Source: Mixophyes australis
Lineage: Eukaryota; Chordata; Amphibia; Anura; Limnodynastidae
Length of the DNA: 64,000 bases
NCBI GenBank assembly: GCA_036250195.1
Contig: JAVHZZ010000004.1
Coordinates: 256,494,728-256,558,727, forward strand
Direction of reading: 5' to 3'
Every line of letters starts with the position of its first letter. Position 1 is the first letter of the stretch. Shown in pieces: positions 21,702 through 31,285 of the stretch. The notes beneath the pieces were generated by a model. It made no database searches. It had not been told where the DNA came from and saw only the letters and a list, made by a program, of their open reading frames with translations. The position numbers were made by a program, and so were the translations under genes.

Positions 21702-22766
21702 ATGTTAGAGGTTCAGCGTAAGTATGGAAAGGGGGCAATGGCTGAGATAGGTGAGAGTAGTGTGACCACTAGGAGAGATAATATTCAAAGTACTGAAGTA
21801 GCTAACCCTGAAGATAGTGAACCAGTGGGCACGTATCCAGTCCGCACAATATCAGTTCCCAATGGGAAGGCGGATAAGGATGGTGTAGTTACTTTAAGAA
21901 ATGTAACAATGCATTGTCCTTGGACTAGATCAGAATTACGTTCCATTATGACTGAATTCCCAGATCCTAGAAAAGAGTTAGCAAAGTGTCAGAAATTTGT
22001 TAAAGACTTAGGAAATGCACACGAACCAACCAATAAGGCTTGGCGTGTAGTGTTGAGGGCATGTCTTCCTCCCAATACTAACGTACAAAAATTTATTAAA
22101 GATTGTTCGTTGGAGGAAGATGATACCTTGACAGATGAGGTGAATCAAGAGAATATAGAACAAATTATCCAACATTTAGCCATCTATTTTCCAGTATTAG
22201 CAAATTGGAGTAAAATTTTCACCATTAAGCAGAAAGATAGTGAAACAGCAGCAGATTACTTTATTAGAGCTATAGCAGCGATAACAAGGTTCACTGGGAT
22301 TTCAAACATAGGTGAGGACCCACATCACAGGGAAGTAGCTGTAGGAGTACTAATGGATGGTCTTAGGGAAAATTTAAAAACCAAAGTACAAACCACATTA
22401 GCTAATTGGAGAGGCATCACAGTATATTCTCTTAGGGAGTCTGCTGTGGAGCATGACAAAAACCTTTTTAGAAAAAAGGAAGAGAAAAGTGATAGGTTAA
22501 TGACGGTGAGTATACAGGCTCTAGAGGGGATGCATACACGACCACCAGCATACAACCCACATAGCAAGAAACATAGATTGATCAGATGTTTCAACTGTAA
22601 TGAAGAAGGACACGTTAGGAGGGATTGTAAAAAGGACAGATACAACCCTAGAGGTGGGACACATAAATATCCTCCAAGGAAGAATTCATATAGACTAGAA
22701 GACTCACATCTACCCGCACATATTGTAGCTGCAAATGCTGTGCGGGAAAGCGATAGTCAGCGCTAG
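21702..22766 (+). pseudogene. gag: ERV gag, capsid and nucleocapsid part
   Basis: An open frame of 354 codons. The central region (about residues 60-230) has capsid-like helical sequence including WTRSELRSIMTEFPDPRKEL and ETAADYFIRAIAAI. A single CCHC zinc knuckle, CFNCNEEGHVRRDC, lies at residues 296-309 and would bind genomic RNA. The frame ends in a TAG at 22764-22766 with the same frame open downstream into protease. The N-terminal matrix part is in another frame upstream. One knuckle is usual for gammaretroviruses. Confidence 0.85.
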
Positions 22767-22784
22767 GGGTCAGGTCATACCTGT
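22764..22784 (+). promoter_or_regulatory. Candidate gag-pol stop-codon readthrough site
   Basis: The gag TAG is followed by GGG and continues in the same frame into protease without another stop. Gammaretroviruses make Gag-Pol by suppressing a UAG in this position with the help of a downstream structure. The structure itself was not modelled. Confidence 0.6.
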
Positions 22785-23532
22785 AGTCTACAGCCAGTGA
22801 GGTTAACTGAGAGTCTGAGAGAAGAACCAACAATGATAGTTGACGTAGCTGGTAGGAAACAAACTTTTCTTGTAGATACAGGGGCGGCCAGATCTGTGAT
22901 AACCTCTCCTTTTAATCTACAGGTGACCAGTAAGACTATTCCAGCTATGGGGGTAACGGGAAGTGTGTTACATTATCCTATAACTAAACCCACAGAAGTT
23001 ATTATCGGGCCCCTGCATACTAAGCATTTGTTTCTCTTAGCTGCAGCAGCTCCTACTAACTTGCTAGGGAGAGACTTGTTATGTAAAATGGGATGTGTCA
23101 TATACTGTACCCCAGATGGTGTGTTCTTAGATATACCAGAGAAGGTCGCGCATGAGGTACAGGATATATTGGACACCCCTCAAAGGTTAATGTTGCACTC
23201 TACCATTGTAGAACAAAGTCCATCTCAAGTAAAGGAGATGTTGCTGGAAATACCGGGTTCACTATGGACCAGAGATGGACAGGACACTGGATTGATGGCA
23301 AACGTAGCCCCTGTCATGGTAAATCTAAAAAGTGGTAGGATAGCTCCAAAAATCCCACAGTATCCATTAAAAACGGAGGTGGAACTAGGGGTATATCCTG
23401 TTATTGAGCGGCTGTTACAACAAGGGATTTTAATTCTTACCTCCAGCACAGCAAATAGTCCCATTTTCCCTGTGAAGAAGAGTGGGGGGAGGGGCTATAG
23501 ATTAGTCCAGGACTTAAGGGGAATTAATAAAG
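22767..23532 (+). pseudogene. pro-pol: ERV protease and start of reverse transcriptase
   Basis: Follows gag in frame. The aspartic protease motif LVDTGAARSVI is near 22871, and 'NLLGRDLLCKMG' is the usual C-terminal protease loop (about 23057). The N-terminal reverse transcriptase fingers follow (PIFPVKKS, then YRLVQDLRGIN about 23500). The frame is interrupted at 23533 by a gypsy retrotransposon; the remainder resumes after its target duplication at 31286. Viral protease would cleave the polyprotein during maturation. This copy cannot express a complete Pol. Confidence 0.85.
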
Positions 23533-25141
23533 TGTCACTCACCGGACTGTGAGTGCCATTTCTCCTGTGTTCAGGAACCGTGGCCGTCCGCCATCCTGAG
23601 GGTCTGCGCATGTGCAGCCCTTATCAAACCTTCAGTTCCTGTTGCTTTTAATTGATTGGATGATCAGGCAACCCTCCCTATTTAAACCACCTGTGATCAT
23701 TACCTGGTTGCCTGATCTTGGAGTCTCATTCCCCATGAGCCTCTGAAGGTGTTCCTGTGTTCCTCGTGTATTCAGCTCCTGCTGATTCCTGTGTACTGCT
23801 ATTGTGGTTTCCAGACCACTTCAACTCTCCTGTGTTCATCGTGCCTGCACTCAGCTGATTCCTATCTGCTATTACTACCGGACTCCTGTTCGTTTCAACT
23901 CTCCTATGTTCATCGTGCCTGCACTCAGCTGATTCCTATCCGCTGCCTCAGTTACTACTACAGAGTTCCTGATCATCTCAACTCTCCTGGGTTTATCGTG
24001 TTAGCTCTCAGCTGCCTCCGTTACTACTACTGAGTTCCTGACCGTCTCAACGCTCCTGTGTTTATCGTGTCAGCTCTCCGCTGCCTCCGTTACTACTACA
24101 GGGTTCCAGACCGCCTCTACTCTCCCGTGTTCAGCGTGCCTTCTCTCGCTGCCTCCACCACTACTACTGGATACCAGACAGCCTCAACTCTCCCGTGTTC
24201 TTCATGTTTCCAGTTCCACTTACTACTGCTTCCTGAGTATTTCTTCGTTGATTCTGGATTACCTGCCGTGCGCTGCAACCTGATTACCGCTTCCACCCTC
24301 CAGTGGTCTCTCCTCCTGCCGGCCTTCAGCCGTTCAGGTATCCCTGCACGTCTCTCTGACAGCCTGCTCTCCTGAACCGCGGTATGCATACTTTCCATTG
24401 ACTTTGCTTGTGTATTGCATATCCATCTGGACTGAGTTGTGTTCTCCTCCGGAGCCTCCTATCCACTGAAGCTATTGTTACATTGACTTTGTTTCCTATT
24501 GCCTGGATAGCTATTGTGACTTTGTATAATTCAAGCAGTGCTTGTCAGTTATCGTTGTATTGTGGATATCATCGTGGGATCAAGTTCTGTGTGCCCCGTG
24601 TATACTCTGCTTTACATTCATCTCCCCGTGCCCCTCCTCACATATATATAGCAGTGGTACAACTTGCTGATGCAGACCACTGACTCCTGTTCCCTGTGAC
24701 ACCAGTTTCAAGTATCCTCTCACATAAGCAGTGGTACAACTTGCTATACGCAGACCACTGACTTCCCCGTTACCTACTTTCACCTGGATTCCATTCCTTC
24801 ACTATAGACAGCGGTACAACTTGCTATATGCAGTCCGCTGACTCTCACTACCTCCTCGCTACTCCTGGACATTCCTCCTCACTATAGCAGTGGTACAACT
24901 TGCTATACGCAGACCACTGACTTTCCTCACGTTCCTTGTCCATCTGGTTCCTCGTGTACATTCATCTACTCATTACCAGTTGCTGCTAGTCATAGACTTT
25001 CCTTGAGCATTCTCTCACCATCTGCTGTTTCTCCTGTTCCGTTGTCACTCTGCTACCAGAGAACCATAGTACCAGCTATATTACTCTGGTAAGTCCATCA
25101 TCTGGTGATATCCTGGGCAAAGACTCCTAGTGCCCGTGACA
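23533..25141 (+). repeat. 5' LTR of the gypsy element
   Basis: Begins TGTCACTCACC and ends GTGCCCGTGACA. It holds two internal repeat sets: a C/T-rich group with 'gttcatcgtgcctgcac' units (about 23830-24200), and four units of 'gcagtggtacaacttgct' with a paired 'cagaccactgac' about 80 bp apart (about 24650, 24729, 24810, 24887). Confidence 0.9.
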
Positions 25142-25154
25142 GTAAGATCAGGCC

Positions 25155-26087
25155 ATGACAGACCCAAGTGCGGAACCTACAGTTAAAGAGATCCTGCAGT
25201 ATCTGGTTACCCGTATTGACCAACAGGATGTTCGCCAACAACAGTTGCTGCAATGTTGCCAGGCGTTAGCCTCCCAAAGAACGGCTGTGCAAAATATCAC
25301 AGCTACTGTTGATGCTCCTGTGCCTTCCTCCGTTTCCCCAGTGCCATCCCAGGTGTCTACTGCTTCCACGCTTCACCTGCCTACTCCGTCAAAATATGAT
25401 GGAGACCCCAAAACATGCAGGGGTTTTCTAAATCAATGCTCAGTTCATTTTGAGCTTCAACCTCACAATTTCTCTACTCATCGTTCCAGAGTGGCCTATC
25501 TCATTTCCTTGTTTTCCGGACAAGCTCTCGCATGGGCTTCCCCTCTGTGGGAAAGAAATGATCCATTATTACAAGATAGTGCCAAATTTATTTCCACGTT
25601 TCGAAGTGTATTTGATGAACCTGGTCGTGTTATTTCCGCTGCATCCAGCATCCTCCGTCTACGTCAGGGTTCTCGTACTGTAGGCCAGTACGTCATTCAA
25701 TTTCGGATATTAGCCTCTGAACTTCAGTGGAACACTGAAGCGTTAATTGCCGCCTTCTGGCAGGGGCTTTCTGATAAAATTAAAGATGCACTGACTACTC
25801 AAGAATTACCTACTTCTCTAGAAGATTTGATTTCTCTTTGCCACCGTGTAGACATGAGATTTCGTGAAATAGAGTCTGAAAAAACAACTTCATTTAAAGC
25901 ACCTCTTCGCTCAAGTCCTCAAGTTCGCCCAGTTTCATCTCCGGTGATACCCATGGAGATAGGTCGCTCCAAATTAACTTCAGAGGAGAGGGACCGAAGA
26001 GTAAAAAATAGACTTTGTATCTATTGTGCTGATTCTACTCATATGCTCAATTCATGCCCTAAAAAATCGGGAAATGCCAGGCCCTAA
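25155..26087 (+). CDS. gag: Gypsy element Gag
   Basis: A 310-codon frame beginning 13 bp after the 5' LTR with MTDPSAEPTVKEIL. It has a glutamine-rich N-terminus (QQDVRQQQLLQ, residues 18-30), then a retrotransposon Gag core (about 75-240: KYDGDPKTCRGFLNQC, and PGRVISAASSILRLRQGS). A CCHC zinc knuckle, C288-x2-C-x4-H-x4-C301, comes near the end. It packages element RNA into particles. The frame is intact. The pol frame (-1 relative to gag) is open from 26063 and overlaps the gag end by about 25 nt, with a run of six A's (26061-26066) as a possible slip site. Confidence 0.88.
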   Translation: MTDPSAEPTVKEILQYLVTRIDQQDVRQQQLLQCCQALASQRTAVQNITATVDAPVPSSVSPVPSQVSTASTLHLPTPSKYDGDPKTCRGFLNQCSVHFELQPHNFSTHRSRVAYLISLFSGQALAWASPLWERNDPLLQDSAKFISTFRSVFDEPGRVISAASSILRLRQGSRTVGQYVIQFRILASELQWNTEALIAAFWQGLSDKIKDALTTQELPTSLEDLISLCHRVDMRFREIESEKTTSFKAPLRSSPQVRPVSSPVIPMEIGRSKLTSEERDRRVKNRLCIYCADSTHMLNSCPKKSGNARP

Positions 26088-27847
26088 CCAGTTCTGGAGA
26101 GGTGAAGTTAGGGTCCCTGGAGTCCTCTCCATGTTCTACGAAATTAAAAGTTTGCGCTTTTGATGTTACGGTTTCCTTTGCTACCAAATCGTTTAAGTCC
26201 CAAGCACTTATTGACTCTGGAGCTGCAGGAAATTTTATTTCGAAATCCCTTGTGAATCAATGGTCCCTACCAGTGATTACTTTGAAAATACCTATTAATG
26301 TGACTGCTATCGATGGATCACGCATTATTAATGGTCTCATCACCCAGAGTACGTCTCCAGTAACCCTTCAAATTGGTGTATTACACCAGGAAGAAATTTC
26401 ATTTCTAATTATTCCTGTTACTACCAGTCCGATTGTATTAGGCCTTCCATGGCTTCAACGTCACTCTCCTCAGATTGACTGGCACACTCCTCAAGTTACG
26501 TCTTGGGGGCCTGAATGTCATCATCGTTGCCTCTCTCAAGTCGTTCCTCTCAAAATACAGCAATCCTCCATTTCACCTTGTTCACTGGTACTTCCTCCTC
26601 AGTATGCTTCTTTTGCCGATGTATTTGATAAAACTCAGTCTGAACGTCTTCCTCCTCATCGTTCGTGGGACTGTCCGATTGATCTTAAACCTGGCAAGAC
26701 TCCTCCCAGGGGACGTGTGTATCCACTTTCGTTACCTGAAACTCAAGCTACATCTGAATACATCCAAGAGAATCTCCAGCGAGGATTTATTCGACCTTCT
26801 ACCTCTCCCGCTGGAGCAGGGTTTTTCTTCGTAAAAAAGAAGAATGGGTCATTACGCCCCTACATAGATTTCCGTGGACTTAACGCCATAACTATCAAAA
26901 ATTGGTATCCCATTCCATTAATTACTGAGTTATTTGATCGTATCAAGGGAGCCCGGATCTTTACCAAGTTGGATCTTCGTGGTGCCTACAATTTAATTCG
27001 AATCAGGTCCGGTGACGAATGGAAGACAGCTTTCAACACCAGAGACGGGCATTATGAATATTTAGTAATGCCCTTCGGGTTATGTAATGCCCCCGCTGTT
27101 TTCCAGGGTTTCATTAATGAGATCTTCCGGGACTTGTTATATGTTTGTGTCGTCGTCTATCTGGACGACATATTGATCTTTTCGCAGGACCTGCCTTCTC
27201 ATCATCAACATGTGGCAGAGTTCCTTTCCAGACTCCGGAAAAATTCATTATTCTGCAAGTTAGAAAAATGTTCATTCGAGTTGCCCCAGATTCCATTTCT
27301 GGGATATATTGTCTCCGGAGTTGGTCTTCAGATGGATCCAGAAAAGGTGAATGCTGTGTTACATTGGCCTCAGCCAACTACTCTTCGTGCAATTCAGCGT
27401 TTTTTAGGTTTTGCCAATTACTATAGATGCTTCATTCAAGATTTTTCCTCGATTGCATCTCCTATTGTGGCCCTGACTCGTAAAGGGGCCAATACTAAAC
27501 AATGGTCCTCTGAGGCTCTTCAAGCCTTCCAGTTTCTCAAAGAGTCCTTCTCCTCTGCTCCTGTTCTTCGACAGCCTGATGTGACGCTTCCCTTCTTCCT
27601 AGAGGTAGATGCCTCTAATGTTGGTTTAGGAGCCATTCTCTCCCAAAGATCGGAGCAACAAAAATTCCATCCTTGTGCCTTTTACTCTCGGGGTCTTCTG
27701 CCTGCGGAGAAGAATTATACCATCGGGGACAAGGAGTTGCTGGCTATAAAAGTAGCATTAGAGGAATGGAGATATTTGTTGGAGGGAGCTCGTCATCCTG
27801 TTTCTCAAAGAGTCCTTCTCCTCTGCTCCTGTTCTTCAACAGCCTGA
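26063..27847 (+). pseudogene. pol: Gypsy Pol, protease-RT-RNase H part, disrupted
   Basis: Motifs in order: protease LIDSGAAGNFIS (about 26207), reverse transcriptase VKKKNGSLRPYIDFRGLN (about 26830), TKLDLRGAYNLIRI (about 26963), MPFGLCNAPAVFQ (about 27067), the catalytic YLDD box (about 27158), and the RNase H start FLEVDASNVGLGAI (about 27595). The frame then runs into a second copy of sequence already passed and stops at 27845-27847. The cause is a 268-bp tandem duplication, which shifts the frame by one. The normal continuation begins in the duplicate and resumes as the frame at 28005. Confidence 0.88.
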
Positions 27848-28068
27848 TGTGACGCTTCCCTTCTTCCTAGAGTGAGATGCCTCTAATGTTGGTTTAGGAG
27901 CCATTCTCTCCCAAAGATCGGAGCAACAAAAATTCCATCCTTGTGCCTTTTACTCTCGGGGTCTTCTGCCTGCGGAGAAGAATTATACCATCGGGAACAA
28001 GGAGTTGCTGGCTATAAAAGTAGCATTAGAGGAATGGAGATATTTGTTGGAGGGAGCTCGTCGTCCTG
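27533..28068 (+). repeat. 268-bp tandem duplication in gypsy RNase H
   Basis: 27533-27800 and 27801-28068 are direct repeats with only a handful of differences, for example 'gaggtagatg' against 'gagtgagatg'. Since 268 is not a multiple of three, the duplication frameshifts pol. Confidence 0.95.
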
Positions 28069-29732
28069 TGACAATTTTTACTGATCATAAAAATTTGTCA
28101 TATTTACAGTCTGCTCAATGTTTGAATCCTCGTCAAGCAAGATGGTCTCTTTTCTTTTCTCATTTTCAACTAATCATAACCTTCAAACCAGCTGCAAAAA
28201 ATAAAAAAGCAGATGCCCTATCTCGAGCTTTTGTGACGTCCTCAGACGTTGAAGATGGTCCCAACCACTCTATATTAGACCCCAAATGTGTTTCTCTGGC
28301 TGCCTCTTCCACTAAGGTGCTACCATTTGGGAGAACCCTCGTGCCTCCTGCTCTTAGGAAGAAAATCCTTTCGTGGTTTCACTCTTCTAATTTTTCTGGA
28401 CACTCTGGTGAACGCAAGACCTTTGAAATTCTTTCTCGAAGCTACTGGTGGCCTTCTATGAGGAAAGATGTCAAAGATTTTGTGGCTGCGTGTGAATTGT
28501 GTTCTCAGTTTAAGACCCCTCGCAGAACTCCAGCGGGTTTGCTTCAACCACTACCCATTCCTTCCAAGCCATGGACCCATATTAGTATGGACTTTGTTAC
28601 TGATCTTCCTCCTAGTAAAAACTGCAATACTATTTGGGTAGTGGTGGACAGATTTTCGAAGATGGCACATTTCGTTCCTTTGACTGGTTTACCTTCTTCA
28701 TCTACTCTGGCTGATTATTTCATCAAAGAAATCTTCCGTATTCATGGATGTCCTTCCGAGATTGTTTCAGATAAAGGAGTACAATTCGTTTCTAGATTCT
28801 GGAGGGCCCTCTGTAAGACCTTGGGTATCCGATTATCACTCTCATCCTCCTACCATCCTCAATCTAACGGACAAACCGAAAGGGTCAATCAAGATCTTGA
28901 GACTTTTATAAGGATGTTCTCTTCAGCCAACCAAGACAACTGGGTAGATTTGCTTCCATGGGCTGAATTCGCTCATAACAACATGTATCATGAATCATCT
29001 GCTAAAACTCCATTCTTTGTGGTTTACGGTCACCATCCGTCTTTTCCGGAATTTCCTGCCCTCCCTCCCACCCAAGTTCCTGCTCTAGAGACTGTTTGTC
29101 AGACCTTCAAAAATATTTGGTCTCAGGTCAAAACCTGTTTAAAGAAGACATCTGCCAGATATAAGTCTTTTGCAGATAAAAAGAGACGGGCTATTCCACC
29201 ACTGAAAATCGGAGATCGTGTTTGGTTATCAACCAAAAATATTCAATTGAAGGTCCCATCTATGAAGTTCGCTCCTCGTTTTATTGGTCCGTATAGGATC
29301 ATTCAAGTGATAAATCCAGTTTGTTTCAAACTTCTACTACCTAAGAACCTTCGTATTTCCAATGCCTTCCATGTGTCTTTGCTCAAACCTCTTATCATCA
29401 ACCGTTTCTCGGTCCCTCCTTCAGCACCTCGGCCAGTTCAAATTCATCAAGAGGAGGACTTTGAGATTACTCACATATTGGATGCAAAAATTTCGCGAGG
29501 AGTTCTTCGTTTCCTCGTTCATTGGAAGGGCTTTGGTCCTGAAGAGCGGTCATGGATTAAAGCAGAAGATCTCAACGCTCCAGCTCTTCTTAAGAAGTTT
29601 TATTCCAAGTTTCCGGACAAACCCGGTTCCAGGTGTTCTCTGCCCACCTTTAAAAGGGGGGGTACTGTCACTCACCAGACTGTGAGTGCCATTTCTCCTG
29701 TGTTCAGGAACCGTGGCCGTCCGCCATCCTGA
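28005..29732 (+). pseudogene. pol: Gypsy Pol, RNase H-integrase-chromodomain part
   Basis: A 575-codon frame continuing pol after the duplication. RNase H end: VTIFTDHKNLSYL. The integrase HHCC zinc region includes FSGHSGERKTFEI and CELC. The integrase catalytic triad is D196, D256 and E292 (35 residues between the last two, as in active integrases). A C-terminal chromodomain, FEITHILDAKI...FLVHWKGFGPEERSW, lies about residues 487-530 and would target chromatin. The frame extends into the 3' LTR. Intact in itself, but separated from RT by the frameshift. Confidence 0.9.
29652..29665 (+). promoter_or_regulatory. Polypurine tract of the gypsy element
   Basis: 'aaaaggggggg' directly precedes the 3' LTR and would prime plus-strand DNA synthesis. 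Confidence 0.8.
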
Positions 29733-31280
29733 GGGTCTGCGCATGTGCAGCCCTTATTAAACCTTCAGTTCCTGTTGCTTTTAATTGATTGGATGATCAG
29801 GCAACCCTCCCTATTAAAAACCACCTGTGATCATTACCTGGTTGCCTGATCTTGGAGTCTCATTCCCCATGAGCCTCTGAAGGTGTTCCTGTGTTCCTCG
29901 TGTATACAGCTCCTGCTGATTCCTGTGTACTGCTATTGTGGTTTCCAGACCACTTCAACTCTCCTGTGTTCATCGTGCCTGCACTCAGCTGATTCCTATC
30001 TGCTATTACTACCGGACTCCTGTTCGTTTCAACTCTCCTGTGTTCATCGTGCCTGCACTCAGCTGATTCCTATCCGCTGCCTCCGTTACCACTACAGAGT
30101 TCCTGATCGTCTCAACTCTCCTGGGTTTATCGTGTCAGCTCTCAGCTGCCTCCGTTACTACTACTGAGTTCCTGACCGTCTCAACGCTCCTGTGTTTATC
30201 GTGTCAGCTCTCCGCTGCCTCCGTTACTACTACAGGGTTCCAGACCGCCTCTACACTCCCGTGTTCAGCGTGCCTTCTCTCCGCTGTCTCCACCACTACT
30301 ACTGGATACCAGACAGCCTCAACTCTCCCGTGTTCTTCATGTTTCCAGTTCCACTTACTACTGCTTCCTGAGTATTGCTTCGTTGATTCTGGATTACCTG
30401 CCGTGCGCTGCACCAACCTGATTACCGCTTCCACCCTCCAGTGGTCTCTCCTCCTGCCGGCCTTCAGCCGTTCAGGTATCCCTGCACGTCTCTCTGACAG
30501 CCTGCTCTCCTGAACTGCGGTATGCATACTTTCCATTGACTTTGCTTGTGTATTGCATATCCATCTGGACTGAGTTGTCTTCTCCTCCGGAGCCTCCTAT
30601 CCACTGAAGCTATTGTTACCATTGACTTTGTTTCCTATTGCCTGGATAGCTATTGTGACTTTGTATAATTCAAGCAGTGCTTGTCAGTTATCGTTGTATT
30701 GTGGATATCATCGTGGGATCAAGTTCTGTGTGCCCCGTGTATACTCTGCTTTACATTCATCTCCCCGTGCCCCTCCTCACATATATATAGCAGTGGTACA
30801 ACTTGTTGACGCAGACCACTGACTCCTGTTCCCTGTGACACCAGTTTCAAGTATCCTCTCAGATAAGCAGTGGTACAACTTGCTATACGCAGACCACTGA
30901 CTTCCCCGTTACCTACTTTCACCTGGATTCCATTCCTTCACTATAGACAGCGGTACAACTTGCTATACGCAGACCGCTGACTCTCACTACCTCCTCGCTA
31001 CTCCTGGACATTCCTCCTCACTATAGCAGTGGTACAACTTGCTATACGCAGACCACTGACTTTCCTCACATTCCTTGTCCATCTGGTTCCTCGTGTACAT
31101 TCATCTACTCATTACCAGTTGCTGCTAGTCATAGACTTTCCTTGAGCATTCTCTCACCATCTGCTGTTTCTCCTGTTCCGTTGTCACCCTGCTACCAGGG
31201 AACCATAGTACCAGCTATATTACTCTGGTAAGTCCATCATCTGGTGATATCCTGGGCAAAGACTCCTAGTGCCCGTGACA
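29666..31280 (+). repeat. 3' LTR of the gypsy element
   Basis: Begins TGTCACTCACCAGAC and ends GTGCCCGTGACA. It carries the same internal repeats as the 5' LTR and is followed by the TAAAG duplicate. Confidence 0.92.
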
Positions 31281-31285
31281 TAAAG

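Larger units (their letters stand above)
23533..31280 (+). mobile_element. Ty3/gypsy chromovirus inserted in ERV pol
   Basis: A 7.75-kb LTR retrotransposon bounded by TAAAG on each side (23528-23532 and 31281-31285). Order: 1.6-kb LTR, gag, pol with protease-RT-RNase H-integrase-chromodomain, purine tract, LTR. By eye the LTRs differ at about two dozen of ~1610 positions, so it is younger than the ERV it entered. Pol is broken by a 268-bp tandem duplication; apart from that it looks nearly intact. Confidence 0.93.

Noticed and set aside
23749..24783. Frames of 90-105 codons in the gypsy 5' LTR, with copies in the 3' LTR at 29883-30922
   Set aside because: Arise from LTR subrepeats; duplicated because the LTR is duplicated. 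No protein motif.
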